DNA of 55,641 bases from Flavobacterium sp. FEMGT703F (GCA_002786385.1 PGCN01000015.1:1-55641); one strand, 5' to 3'. Positions 33,900 to 42,581 are shown, counted from the stretch's first letter. Program-made: numbers and translations. Notes: generated from the sequence alone by a model not told the origin.

Positions 33900-35804
33900 T
33901 TAAGCTTTGGTGATTATAATTTTTGAATTGTCATTTTTGGCTAAAGTTTCTCTGAATTTTCGATAACTCTCATATTTGGTTTTGTCGTATTGCCCTTTTT
34001 TGATGACTAACTTTCTCGCACAAAGAATTTTATTTGACGTTAGTACTTTGAACTCAATTTTGTAGCTACCGAACTCTGTATCCAATTGAATTCCATCGGG
34101 CTTGGCCTCTACAATATACCCTTCAGGCAACACTATCTCTACTTCGGACTCTTCGGTGTAACCTCTTAAAACTTGAAAAGGAAATTCTCTGCTCTTGTGT
34201 TTTTTGGGCACGTAATTACTTTGGTCAAAAGCATTCAGCGCAAACATTAATTTTCCGCCGGTGTTTTGGGCATAGCCTTCGGCCTCTAACGCCAGCTCTT
34301 CTCCAAACTCTACGGCTTGACTATTGTCTGAAAGATTAATTTTTTTAATGGATAAATTATTGATATTAGAAAACTCTTCTTTATAAACCTTTATTTGGTC
34401 TTCTTTACTCATTCGAATTTTGTTAAAATGAGCATCATATTGCAATCCGTTTGACACTATTGTGACTTGTCCTTTTAAATGGCCTTCTGCCGATATGCTG
34501 TAATTTCCTTTTAATATTCGCTTATTGTCAATCTCTGTAAATGTTTTGGTTTTTACAATCGATCCTCCATCCGGCTTAATGAGTAAAACATTCCTATCAT
34601 CGGTAAAATCACCCTGAAAACCAAAAGGTTGTACCTGACTGGTACATTCCAACCAAACAAATCCCTTGTCGGTTGGCAAAGTCAAAATCACATGATTACC
34701 TTGGACAGAAGCAAAATCTTCTTGTAAATCTTTAGTATCATCTCTACCTGCGTAAACTACCGTATAATATGAATCGACACCTACCGTTTTCAAAAGTGCT
34801 CTGGTATAATTAGTTAATGCTTTACAGTCACCATATCCTAACTTATCAACCTCTTTGGCCAACATCGGTTTCCAACCGCCAATGCCAACCTGAACACTAA
34901 CATAACGTGTTTTTTCTTGTACGTATTTGTAAATCAACTTTGCTATGGTAATCGGATTTTTTTCGTCGCCGACTAATTGTTTGATTTTTGCTTGTGTTTC
35001 CACCGGAATCTCTTCGGTATCGGCCAATAAAGATTGATAGTACCATTTTCCGAATTCAGCCCAATTGGTAGCTGTGCCTTCCACATTTTCCAGAGAAAAG
35101 TTTTCAAGGGCGAAGTAAACAATCGGAAAAACTTTAGCAAACCCGGGAGACAATTCCTCTCTTTTGCGAGCAACTACGTTTTTAGCGGCATAACTGATGG
35201 AGGAAGCAGTTTCTGTTTTTTCAATAGTAGCCTGTCCGGAAAAATTGATTTCCTTTACCTTGAGTTTCAATTCAGGTTTGTAAGTTATGGTCATGTTGCT
35301 TTTCTGAACACTAACCAAATAACCTTCCATTGGACTCCATGGTTGTAAAAAAGCAGTATTAGAAGTGCTCACTTCCGTTTCAAAAACCATCGTAAAAGGA
35401 TAAACAGTTGGAGTGTAATCCAAATACAACGCTCTGTTGTCATTGAAGATGGAAACGCCATCTGCCACACTAACATCTCTAAAATCCTTTCTTTTAAACG
35501 ATTTCAATTCTTTACCAAAAGCATCATAAACAACCGCTTCAATCTTGGTTATTTTTCTGTTTTTATCATGATTTTCGGAAAGATCCAAATAACTTAACCC
35601 CAGCTCATTCAAAACAGTGGTTACTGTTTTAGTTTTGACAACCATCTCTTTTTGAGAGGGAATGTTGACCAAAACTTCATTCAACCGAACTACCACATTG
35701 GCATTTTGTTTTAAACTATCGGGAATGGTTAGAGTTGCATATTCTAGCTTTTGAGCATGGGTAACAAGCGAAAGAAAAAAAAGGGATAAAAAAACGGATT
35801 TCAT
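33900..35804 (-). CDS. DUF3857 / transglutaminase-domain protein with intact catalytic triad
   Basis: A 634-residue secreted protein (signal peptide MKSVFLSLFFLSLVTHAQ). DUF3857 occupies about residues 50-230. The transglutaminase domain has the nucleophile in LGYGDCKALTNYTRALL, the His in VQGNHVILTLP, and the acidic region FVWLECTSQ. So, unlike its two downstream relatives, it may be an active cysteine peptidase or amidotransferase. The C-terminal part contains the REFPFQVLRGYTEESEVEIVLPEGY segment shared with the others. A TATATTTG promoter box lies just upstream. Confidence 0.88.
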   Translation of the reverse strand: MKSVFLSLFFLSLVTHAQKLEYATLTIPDSLKQNANVVVRLNEVLVNIPSQKEMVVKTKTVTTVLNELGLSYLDLSENHDKNRKITKIEAVVYDAFGKELKSFKRKDFRDVSVADGVSIFNDNRALYLDYTPTVYPFTMVFETEVSTSNTAFLQPWSPMEGYLVSVQKSNMTITYKPELKLKVKEINFSGQATIEKTETASSISYAAKNVVARKREELSPGFAKVFPIVYFALENFSLENVEGTATNWAEFGKWYYQSLLADTEEIPVETQAKIKQLVGDEKNPITIAKLIYKYVQEKTRYVSVQVGIGGWKPMLAKEVDKLGYGDCKALTNYTRALLKTVGVDSYYTVVYAGRDDTKDLQEDFASVQGNHVILTLPTDKGFVWLECTSQVQPFGFQGDFTDDRNVLLIKPDGGSIVKTKTFTEIDNKRILKGNYSISAEGHLKGQVTIVSNGLQYDAHFNKIRMSKEDQIKVYKEEFSNINNLSIKKINLSDNSQAVEFGEELALEAEGYAQNTGGKLMFALNAFDQSNYVPKKHKSREFPFQVLRGYTEESEVEIVLPEGYIVEAKPDGIQLDTEFGSYKIEFKVLTSNKILCARKLVIKKGQYDKTKYESYRKFRETLAKNDNSKIIITKA

Positions 35805-35820
35805 CAGGGATAAATTTTCC

Positions 35821-35828
35821 CAAATATA
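35821..35828 (-). promoter_or_regulatory. -7 element before the DUF3857 genes
   Basis: Minus-strand TATATTTG, an exact TAnnTTTG match 17 bases before the start of the first DUF3857 gene. It would allow these genes to be transcribed apart from rsgA-dtd. Confidence 0.55.
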
Positions 35829-35854
35829 AAAAAATTATGATTTTATTTATAATC

Positions 35855-36307
35855 TTATTCCTTATTTTTAGTATCAATAACAATCGTAACCGGACCATCA
35901 TTTAACAAGCTAACTCTCATGTCTGCACCAAATTGACCGGTTTGGATTTTCTTGCCCAACTCAGTTTCCATTTGCGCTATGAAACGCTCGTACAAAGGAA
36001 TGGCAATTTCCGGTTTGGACGCTTTGATGTAAGAAGGTCGATTGCCTTTTTTGGTCAAGGCGTGAAGGGTAAACTGACTTACAATTATCATGTCGCCATT
36101 TGTATCTTTCAGGGATAAATTCATGACACCGTTTTCATCCCCAAAAATTCTAAGATTGGCAATTTTGGAACATAGCCAAGTAATATCTTCTTGATTGTCG
36201 GAATCTTCAAAACCAATTAAGACCAACAAACCGTGCTGGATATCGGCTACTTTTTCGCCTTCTATGGTTACGGAAGCTTGTGAAACTCTTTGAATGACTG
36301 TTTTCAT
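35855..36307 (-). CDS. dtd: D-aminoacyl-tRNA deacylase
   Basis: Dtd removes D-amino acids and mischarged glycine from tRNA. The 150-residue protein begins MKTVIQRVSQASVTIEGE and has the two active-site signatures, SQFTLHALTKKGNRPSY and the Gly-cisPro-type LNDGPVTIVID near the end. It starts 3 bases after the rsgA stop, so both are one transcript. Such rsgA-dtd pairing joins a ribosome assembly factor with a translation quality-control enzyme. Confidence 0.96.
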   Translation of the reverse strand: MKTVIQRVSQASVTIEGEKVADIQHGLLVLIGFEDSDNQEDITWLCSKIANLRIFGDENGVMNLSLKDTNGDMIIVSQFTLHALTKKGNRPSYIKASKPEIAIPLYERFIAQMETELGKKIQTGQFGADMRVSLLNDGPVTIVIDTKNKE

Positions 36308-36310
36308 GCC

Positions 36311-37291
36311 TTATGATTTTCGTGTTTCATCACTGGCGATTCTGTCATCGTTGTAAGTGTCTGAACGGTAATGCTCGTCATCGCCTTCTAAGATTTTCAA
36401 GTAACTATTGTAGCGCGACCAGGCAATTTTGTCTTCTTCCAACGCTTTCTTGACGGCACAATTCGGCTCTTCTTTGTGCAAACAGTTATTAAACTTGCAT
36501 TGGTCTTTCAATCGGAAAAACTCGGGAAAATAATCGCTGATTTCGGTCGGTTCCATATCCACAATACCGAACCCTTTGATTCCGGGTGTATCGATAATTT
36601 TGGCACCGAAAGACAAATCATACATCTCGGCAAACGTAGTAGTATGTTGGCCTTGCATGCTTTGTTCCGAAATGTGTTTGGTTCTCAAATTGAGCTCCGG
36701 TTCTAAGGCATTGACTAAGGTTGATTTTCCTACGCCCGAATGCCCAGAAAACATGCACACTTTTTCTTTCATCAGGTCTTTCAACGTTTCAATGCCTTTG
36801 CCGTTAACAGCAGAAACGCGTATACATTGATAGCCTATTTCGGAATAAATGTGTTGCAAATAAAATTGTTCATCCAACATCGCCTCATCGAAAGTATCAA
36901 TTTTATTAAAAACCAATACGGCTTCTATGCCATAAGCTTCGGCGGTGACTAAAAAGCGATCGATAAAACTGGTAGTAGTGGGCGGGTTATTAATCGTTAT
37001 TAGTAAAAAAACCACATCAATATTAGCGGCAATAATGTGCGTTTGCTTGGAAAGATTAACCGATTTTCGAACGATGTAATTCTTCCTATCGTGAATGTGA
37101 TGAATCAAACCAATGGTTTCATCAGTAGAATTGTCTAATTCAAAATCAACTACATCGCCCACAGCAATAGGATTGGTACTTTTGATGCCTTTGATGCGGA
37201 ATTTTCCTTTAATACGACACTCAAAAACCTGTTGGTCTTCGGTTCTTACCGTATAGGAACTTCCGGTTGATTTATAAACTAGTCCTGTCAT
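36311..37291 (-). CDS. rsgA: Ribosome small-subunit-dependent GTPase A
   Basis: RsgA is a circularly permuted GTPase that helps mature the 30S subunit. An N-terminal OB fold (VYKSTGSSYTVRTEDQQVFECRIKGKFR) precedes the G domain in the order G4 (FNKID), G5, G1 (FSGHSGVGKSTLVNAL), G3 (DTPGIKGFG). The C-terminal zinc site is CKFNNCLHKEEPNC. 326 residues is normal. It is the first gene of the long operon running to aroA. A TACCTTTG box is 19 bases upstream of the start. Confidence 0.96.
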   Translation of the reverse strand: MTGLVYKSTGSSYTVRTEDQQVFECRIKGKFRIKGIKSTNPIAVGDVVDFELDNSTDETIGLIHHIHDRKNYIVRKSVNLSKQTHIIAANIDVVFLLITINNPPTTTSFIDRFLVTAEAYGIEAVLVFNKIDTFDEAMLDEQFYLQHIYSEIGYQCIRVSAVNGKGIETLKDLMKEKVCMFSGHSGVGKSTLVNALEPELNLRTKHISEQSMQGQHTTTFAEMYDLSFGAKIIDTPGIKGFGIVDMEPTEISDYFPEFFRLKDQCKFNNCLHKEEPNCAVKKALEEDKIAWSRYNSYLKILEGDDEHYRSDTYNDDRIASDETRKS

Positions 37292-37310
37292 GGTTTGGAA
37301 TTACAAAGTA

Positions 37311-37318
37311 CAAAGGTA
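37311..37318 (-). promoter_or_regulatory. -7 element for the rsgA operon
   Basis: Minus-strand TACCTTTG, an exact TAnnTTTG match 19 bases before rsgA. The terminator of the preceding gene lies 30 bases further upstream. Confidence 0.6.
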
Positions 37319-37348
37319 GAAAAAATGAAGCCTATTTTATTTAAAAAC

Positions 37349-37377
37349 AAAAGGCTGTGAAAATTTCACAGCCTTTT
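37349..37377 (-). terminator. Perfect-palindrome terminator between the unknown secreted gene and rsgA
   Basis: AAAAGGCTGTGAAA and TTTCACAGCCTTTT are exact complements around one base. It begins 3 bases past the stop codon of the upstream gene and has T-rich sequence beyond the 3' arm. Confidence 0.88.
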
Positions 37378-37380
37378 GGG

Positions 37381-39036
37381 TTAATCTTCTAAGATCATTC
37401 TGCCTAACTTATCCAATTTCTTGCGGGAAGAATAAATGATAAATTCGTTTTGACTTTTGCGATAATATACACCCGGACGAATAACCAATTCGTTTTTAAT
37501 CACTTCCTCCGGATCTTTTCGGGTGATTTGTCCTTTGCTGTCGAAAACAAAAACCGATGGTACTGCATTATTATAATTGCCTAAGGCTTTGATTTCTTCA
37601 ATATCAGTAACGCCTTTATTCTTTACGTTATCGTTGAAAAGCAAGTTTAAAACACCGTCTTTGTATATTGGAATCGCACCCAAATATTCCGGTCCTTTAC
37701 CCATTTGTGCCAATGGAATAGCCATAGAAACACCAACGCTAAAGCTTCCGTTGCTGCCTACAGCACTAAAAGCAAACGACATGGTCGTTACTGTAGCCGA
37801 TTGTTCTTTCGGTAACACATTACTCCAATCCAACGAACCGTCGGGTTTTAAGCAAGTCACAATGATTTCGTTTTTAGTGTAAGTCACCGGTGTAAAGGCC
37901 AGCGGACCAATTCCGGAACTCTGACCTACATACACAAACTGCAATTCAGACAGTACAATAATACCACCGTCGTTTTTCTCGATTAAAGTAGTAATGCTGT
38001 ATAATGGCTTTAAGTCTTTGCCTTTTTTGGCTCTTCTTTCGCCCAACAATTTTACTTTCGTCGCATAATCGAATTCGTTGAATTTCAAATTATCATTGGT
38101 ATTGGTAGCCAAATTAATGGTCGCATTGTAAACTCCTTTCAACTCTTTATTGGCTTTTCCGTTATCGCGAACACTAGAATAAAATCCAACCAATTGCAAA
38201 GTATTCTTGTTGGTAGACATCATTTTACAATTGATGATTTCTTTGCCTTTGATGTTGATGTCAATCACTTCTTTCTTATAGTTATTGGCTCTTTTGAAAG
38301 TGTGAATTTGAAACTTCTCTATTTGTTCTTTCTTTTTTGAATCGCGGTAGCTTTCATTAATTACCAAGAAAACATCGTCTTGAAAATTCAATTCAAAATC
38401 CGAAATCGTAAACTCATAATCTTTTTTGCTGTCATCAAAATTTACTTTTTCTTCACTGGAAAATAAAGTAGCCAATTTATCATCAAACAACTTTACTTCG
38501 TATTTGATAGCATCTTCCTTAGGAAAACGAGAAGTGTGCATGATTAACAAAGCGCCTTCATCGGTAGATTGTTTGAAATAAAATCCGCCGCGCTCTGATT
38601 TTTTGGCCACTTCCGAATTGAATAAGGTAGTGGTGGTTTTGCTGATGATGCCTTTTTCAGAAATTGCGGCACCAATTAAATTGAAAATTTTTTCTTTTTT
38701 ATTGTACACACTTCCAATGGCATACAAGGTATTATTGAGTAAAAAAACATCTTCAAAATCAACTTCTTTATCACTGATTTGTGGAATTACAATAGGATTA
38801 GAGGAAAGCAACTTCATGGTTTTAGAATCGAAAATCTTTAAGAAATAATCTTCTTTTTCCTTGAAGCCAAGGGCGTAGATTTTGTCACCCGTTTCTCCGA
38901 TGATTTTTACGATTTTTTGTTTATCCTCCGGCAATTCTTCGCCATAAGTCACGTTGATTTTATCGATTTTGTTTTGTGCATTCAAGCTTATGCAACTGCA
39001 AACAAAAAAGACAAAACCTAAAAAGGTTTTTTTCAT
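37381..39036 (-). CDS. Secreted protein of unknown function
   Basis: I do not recognise this 551-residue protein. The start at 39036 (MKKTFLGFVFFVCSCISLNAQ) gives a clean signal peptide; the frame is open for 15 more codons upstream. The body has repeated short beta patterns, such as GDKIYALGFKEKEDYFLKIFDSKTMKL and NTLYAIGSVYNKKEKIFNLIGA, which look like blades of a beta-propeller. Near the C-terminus is PGVYYRKSQNEFIIYSSRKKLDKLGRMILED. It is flanked by terminators on both sides, so it is probably a single-gene unit. A location in the periplasm or on the surface is likely. Confidence 0.75.
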   Translation of the reverse strand: MKKTFLGFVFFVCSCISLNAQNKIDKINVTYGEELPEDKQKIVKIIGETGDKIYALGFKEKEDYFLKIFDSKTMKLLSSNPIVIPQISDKEVDFEDVFLLNNTLYAIGSVYNKKEKIFNLIGAAISEKGIISKTTTTLFNSEVAKKSERGGFYFKQSTDEGALLIMHTSRFPKEDAIKYEVKLFDDKLATLFSSEEKVNFDDSKKDYEFTISDFELNFQDDVFLVINESYRDSKKKEQIEKFQIHTFKRANNYKKEVIDINIKGKEIINCKMMSTNKNTLQLVGFYSSVRDNGKANKELKGVYNATINLATNTNDNLKFNEFDYATKVKLLGERRAKKGKDLKPLYSITTLIEKNDGGIIVLSELQFVYVGQSSGIGPLAFTPVTYTKNEIIVTCLKPDGSLDWSNVLPKEQSATVTTMSFAFSAVGSNGSFSVGVSMAIPLAQMGKGPEYLGAIPIYKDGVLNLLFNDNVKNKGVTDIEEIKALGNYNNAVPSVFVFDSKGQITRKDPEEVIKNELVIRPGVYYRKSQNEFIIYSSRKKLDKLGRMILED

Positions 39037-39092
39037 TTTGGTTGTTTTTAAATTAAATAGGTTGTCCTTATTGCGCCGCAATGATACAAAAA

Positions 39093-39118
39093 AAACCTGC
39101 CAAAATACTGACAGGTTT
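39093..39118 (-). terminator. Intrinsic terminator of the pheA operon
   Basis: Arms AAACCTG and CAGGTTT enclose a 12-base loop, followed on the minus strand by a T-run. It lies 21 bases past the stop of the DAHP synthase/chorismate mutase gene. Confidence 0.85.
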
Positions 39119-39139
39119 CATTTTTAACGAATTGTATTG

Positions 39140-40222
39140 TTAACTATTGATAATTTTCTCTTGATGCGAAATACTTTCTTGGTGAATGGCTTTGAAGATT
39201 TTCAGGATGAACTCTTCACTCAAGCCTTTCTCTTCTCCGTCTAAAATCATTTTACCTAATATTTCGTTCCAGCGTTTGTTTTGCAAAACGGCTACATTTT
39301 TTTCTTTTTTGAGGGCTCCGATTTTGTCGGCTACTTTCATTCTTTTTCCTAAAATCTCCAACAGTTTTCGGTCGTATTCATCAATATCCACACGGAATCT
39401 GGACAAACGACTGTTGTAATCATCGGCATCATCCGTTTCTTTTCTGATTCTTAAATCGAGGAAAATTTGTTTCAAAACCGTTGGCGTAACTTGCTGAGCC
39501 GCGTCGCTCCAAGCGTTGTCTGGGTCGACATGGGTTTCAATAATCAAACCGTCGTAATTCAAATCGAGGGCTTGTTGCGACACTTCTTGTATCATATTGC
39601 GCTTACCGGTAATGTGCGACGGATCGCAAATAAGCGGCAAATCGGGGAAACGATTCTGCAACTCGATGGCCAATTGCCATTCAGGGATATTACGGTATTT
39701 GGTTTTTTCGTACGTCGAAAACCCTCGATGAATCACTCCTAACTTTTTAATGCCGGCATTGTACAAGCGTTCCACACCGCCTATCCACAAAGCCAAATCA
39801 GGATTTACCGGATTTTTGAGCAGTACAATTTTATCCGTACCGGCCAAAGCATCGGCGATTTCCTGGACAGCAAACGGATTTACGGTGGTTCTGGCGCCAA
39901 TCCACAACACATCAATATCATGTTCCAGGGCTAACTTTACATGAGCGGCATTAGCAACTTCGGTAGCCATCAACAAACCGGTTTCGGCTTTGGCTTTTTG
40001 CAGCCACTTCAAACCGATGGCGCCTACTCCTTCAAACCCACCCGGACGTGTGCGAGGTTTCCAAATACCGGCGCGGTATATCGACACGTCTGAATTTTTA
40101 AGTTCGTGGGCAATTTTCAATACTTGTTCTTCTGTTTCCGCACTACAAGGTCCGGCTATAACCAATGGATGAGTTAAGTTAAAATCATCCAACCATTTTC
40201 TGTTGTTTGCTGTAATATTCAT
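39140..40222 (-). CDS. Bifunctional DAHP synthase / chorismate mutase
   Basis: A 360-residue fusion. The N-terminal part (1-260) is a DAHP synthase of the KDO8P-synthase-like type (HPLVIAGPCSAETEEQVL, AGIWKPRTRPGGFEG, WIGARTTVNPFAVQEIA, LPLICDPSHITGKR, LIIETHVDPDNAWSDAAQQ). The C-terminal part (about 275-355) is a type II chorismate mutase (RVDIDEYDRKLLEILGKRMKVADKIG, NKRWNEIL). It joins the first step of the shikimate pathway with the branch step to Phe/Tyr. It is the third gene of the attenuator-led operon, so Phe/Tyr supply would control both ends of the pathway. It starts 36 bases after the aminotransferase. Confidence 0.94.
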   Translation of the reverse strand: MNITANNRKWLDDFNLTHPLVIAGPCSAETEEQVLKIAHELKNSDVSIYRAGIWKPRTRPGGFEGVGAIGLKWLQKAKAETGLLMATEVANAAHVKLALEHDIDVLWIGARTTVNPFAVQEIADALAGTDKIVLLKNPVNPDLALWIGGVERLYNAGIKKLGVIHRGFSTYEKTKYRNIPEWQLAIELQNRFPDLPLICDPSHITGKRNMIQEVSQQALDLNYDGLIIETHVDPDNAWSDAAQQVTPTVLKQIFLDLRIRKETDDADDYNSRLSRFRVDIDEYDRKLLEILGKRMKVADKIGALKKEKNVAVLQNKRWNEILGKMILDGEEKGLSEEFILKIFKAIHQESISHQEKIINS

Positions 40223-40258
40223 AGCTGTTTTTCTACTGTAAAATTAGTGTCTTTTCTT

Positions 40259-41401
40259 TTAAAATCGGTCAATTGCTTCCTGAATTTTTGCTTCGGAAAC
40301 ACAGAGCGAAAAGCGAATATAGCCTTCACCGTTGCTCCCGAAAATACTGCCCGGCGTGATAAAAATGTGTTTGTCGAGCAACACCTTATCGATAAAGGTT
40401 TCTGCTGAAATCCCTTCGGGTAATTTGGCCCAAACGAACATCCCAACACTGTTTTTGTCGAAAGTGCATTCCAGCTTTTCGGCCAAATCAAACAACAACT
40501 GCCGGCGTTTGCGGTAAACTTCGTTTTGCTTACGAAACCAATCATTCCCGAGTTTGAGTGCTTCGACTGCGCCTTTCTGAATGCCGTAAAACATACCGCT
40601 GTCCATGTTACTTTTTACTTTTAAAACGGCCTCAATCAGATTAGCTTTGCCTAAAATCATACCCACGCGCCATCCGGCCATGTTGTAGGTTTTGGAGAGC
40701 GAATTGAGTTCCAAAGCCACTTCTTTAGCGCCTTTTACTTGTAAAATCGACAACGGAGTATCGTTTAAAACAAAGCTGTACGGATTGTCATTAACAATTA
40801 AAATTTGGTGTTTTTTACCGAAAGCAATTAGCTTTTCAAACAGCGCCATAGTCCCGTTCGCTCCGGTAGGCATGTGCGGATACGAAACCCACATCAACTT
40901 AACTTTAGACAAATCCATTTGTTCCAAAGCCTCAAAATCGGGTTGCCAATTGGTGGCGGCTGTTAAATCGTAATAAACGGCTTTGGCCTGAACCAATTCG
41001 GTTACCGAAGCATAGGTCGGATAACCCGGATTGGGAATCAACACTTCATCACCTTCGTTTAAAAATGCCAACGAAATATGCATGATACCTTCTTTGGAAC
41101 CCATTAACGGCAAAATCTCAGTATTTGGATTTAAAGTCACGCCAAACTGTTTGGTATAGAAATCGGCCATCCCTTGTCGCAACTCCGGCAACCCTTGATA
41201 ACTCTGATATTCGTGAGCTTTAGCATCGTTCATCCCTTGTACCATGGCTTGTATAACGGAGGCATCCGGCGCCAAATCCGGGCTACCGATTCCCATATTG
41301 ATGATGGGTTTACCCTCGGCCACGAGCTGGCGTACTTCGCGCAATTTTTTGGAAAAATAATATTCTTGTACGTTGTTTAATCGGTGGGCAGTTGGTATCA
41401 T
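40259..41401 (-). CDS. Class I/II PLP aminotransferase (probable aromatic aminotransferase)
   Basis: A 380-residue fold-type I aminotransferase. Substrate loop INMGIGSPDLAPD, SKEGIMHISLAFLNEGDEVLIPNPGYPTY, and the PLP lysine in ELNSLSKTYNMAGWRVG are clear. YPHMPTGANG replaces the more usual YPNNPTGA, a form seen in Bacteroidetes homologues. Position between pheA and DAHP synthase/chorismate mutase points to phenylpyruvate or prephenate amination. Whether it accepts other amino acids cannot be told. Confidence 0.9.
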   Translation of the reverse strand: MIPTAHRLNNVQEYYFSKKLREVRQLVAEGKPIINMGIGSPDLAPDASVIQAMVQGMNDAKAHEYQSYQGLPELRQGMADFYTKQFGVTLNPNTEILPLMGSKEGIMHISLAFLNEGDEVLIPNPGYPTYASVTELVQAKAVYYDLTAATNWQPDFEALEQMDLSKVKLMWVSYPHMPTGANGTMALFEKLIAFGKKHQILIVNDNPYSFVLNDTPLSILQVKGAKEVALELNSLSKTYNMAGWRVGMILGKANLIEAVLKVKSNMDSGMFYGIQKGAVEALKLGNDWFRKQNEVYRKRRQLLFDLAEKLECTFDKNSVGMFVWAKLPEGISAETFIDKVLLDKHIFITPGSIFGSNGEGYIRFSLCVSEAKIQEAIDRF

Positions 41402-41468
41402 ATTTTTTTAAATTTCAATGGCAATGGCAATGTTCAATACTAATTACTGATATTGATTTTTGATATTG

Positions 41469-42296
41469 TTATTGCTTCCCTTTTTGGTATTCTCCCAGCA
41501 CTTTAAAATGCGTTGTCATCAAAGCCAATATGTTTTTGGCCTTTTCATAGTGTTTGTATTTTTCAAAAATCACATCTACAAAAAATGAATACTGAAACGG
41601 TCGGTCAATAATCGGCATGGATTGGATTTTGGTTAGGTTTAGTTTGCAATTATTCATCACGTTTAAAACCGTAGCCAAGCTCCCGGGCGTGTCGTCCAAT
41701 TCGAATTTGATTGAGGCTTTGTTGATGGTTTCTTTAGGCCATTCTTTGTTGGTGGTTTTAACAATCACAAAGCGGGTTTTGTTGCTTTGCACGGTGTGAA
41801 TTCCGGCAGCCAGAATTTCCAAATCGTATAACTCAGCCGCAATCGGAGCCGCCACAGCAGCTATGCCTTTGAGTTGTTGTTCTTGAATACGCCGAGCGGT
41901 TTCGGCCGTATCGCCGCTTTCCACCAATTTGATATGCGGATATTGACTAAAGAAAACAGCGCACTGCAATAATGCTATAGGATGCGAATGCACTTCTTTG
42001 ATGTCCTTAATTTTTTGCCCTTTCAAAACCATCAGGTTCATATGAATATCCAAATAATGCTCGCCGATGATGTGTAAATTGTTAAGATCAATTAAGGCAT
42101 AATTCGGGATAATCGATCCGGCTATGGAATTCTCCAATGCCATGACGCCTTTTTGCGAACGATTATTAATCAAACTTTTGACCAAATCGTCAAACGACAT
42201 ACATTCGTCTAAACCATCAATTTGCTCAAAATACTGTTGGGCCACTTGGTGGTGAAAGGAGCCTTTGATGCCTTGTATCGCTATTTTTGTTTCCAT
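41469..42296 (-). CDS. pheA: Prephenate dehydratase
   Basis: A 275-residue stand-alone prephenate dehydratase, making phenylpyruvate. The start at 42296 (METKIAIQGIKGSFHHQVAQQYF) is chosen because it begins the domain exactly; a longer frame would start inside the upstream terminator's T-run. The catalytic region includes GVMALENSIAGSI, HPIALLQC and the SNKTRFVIV motif. A C-terminal ACT domain (SIKFELDDTPGSLATVLNVMNN, FQYSFFVDV) suggests feedback control by Phe. Transcription is probably controlled by the attenuator directly upstream. Confidence 0.95.
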   Translation of the reverse strand: METKIAIQGIKGSFHHQVAQQYFEQIDGLDECMSFDDLVKSLINNRSQKGVMALENSIAGSIIPNYALIDLNNLHIIGEHYLDIHMNLMVLKGQKIKDIKEVHSHPIALLQCAVFFSQYPHIKLVESGDTAETARRIQEQQLKGIAAVAAPIAAELYDLEILAAGIHTVQSNKTRFVIVKTTNKEWPKETINKASIKFELDDTPGSLATVLNVMNNCKLNLTKIQSMPIIDRPFQYSFFVDVIFEKYKHYEKAKNILALMTTHFKVLGEYQKGKQ

Positions 42297-42301
42297 ACAT
42301 C

Positions 42302-42330
42302 CAAAAAAAAATCCCAACTCTCGTTGGGAT
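42302..42330 (-). terminator. Attenuator terminator in the pheA leader
   Basis: Minus-strand ATCCCAAC-GAGA-GTTGGGAT is a perfect 8-bp hairpin, followed at once by nine T. It lies after the leader peptide stop and only a few bases before the pheA start, so it cannot terminate an upstream gene (that neighbour, gldA, is divergent). Segment GGGATT inside the leader peptide (42384-42379) can pair with AATCCC of the 5' arm (42331-42326) and may act as antiterminator. Confidence 0.9.
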
Positions 42331-42353
42331 TTCTATTACTGTTACTTGTTTAT

Positions 42354-42443
42354 TTATTTTTTTACATAACACAATACCAATCCCTTTTTCTGTCCGAAGA
42401 AGAAATAAAAGAAATAGGTATAAAAAGTGTTAAATTGTCTCAT
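42354..42443 (-). CDS. Phe/Tyr-rich leader peptide of the pheA attenuator
   Basis: A 29-codon frame that starts at 42443 and stops at 42354. It reads MRQFNTFYTYFFYFFFG and then QKKGLVLCYVKK. Residues 4-16 hold seven Phe and three Tyr; Tyr26 adds one more. The frame is followed 23 bases later by a perfect terminator hairpin and then pheA. This is the layout of ribosome-mediated attenuation as in the enterobacterial pheA leader: scarce charged tRNA-Phe or tRNA-Tyr would stall the ribosome on codons 4-16 and prevent the terminator from forming. The composition alone makes chance very unlikely. Confidence 0.92.
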   Translation of the reverse strand: MRQFNTFYTYFFYFFFGQKKGLVLCYVKK

Positions 42444-42461
42444 AGTGCTGATTGACTTTGG

Positions 42462-42469
42462 CTAATGTA
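42462..42469 (-). promoter_or_regulatory. Possible -7 element for the pheA leader
   Basis: Minus-strand TACATTAG differs at one place from TAnnTTTG and sits 18 bases before the leader peptide start. Start of transcription would fall close to the leader ATG. Confidence 0.4.
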
Positions 42470-42573
42470 AAAAAATAAAACTTAGCTTTTACAGAAACCA
42501 TGCAAAAAATCTACGGAAACGTTTTCGCTGCATCATAAAAGCGGCAATTTTTCGTTATCCTTTTATTAATTAT

Positions 42574-42581
42574 TACATTTG
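42574..42581 (+). promoter_or_regulatory. -7 element for gldA
   Basis: Plus-strand TACATTTG, an exact TAnnTTTG match 17 bases before the gldA start. Confidence 0.6.

Noticed and set aside
42222..42455. 77-codon plus-strand frame across the pheA leader
   Set aside because: It is antisense to the pheA start and the leader peptide, with no family features.
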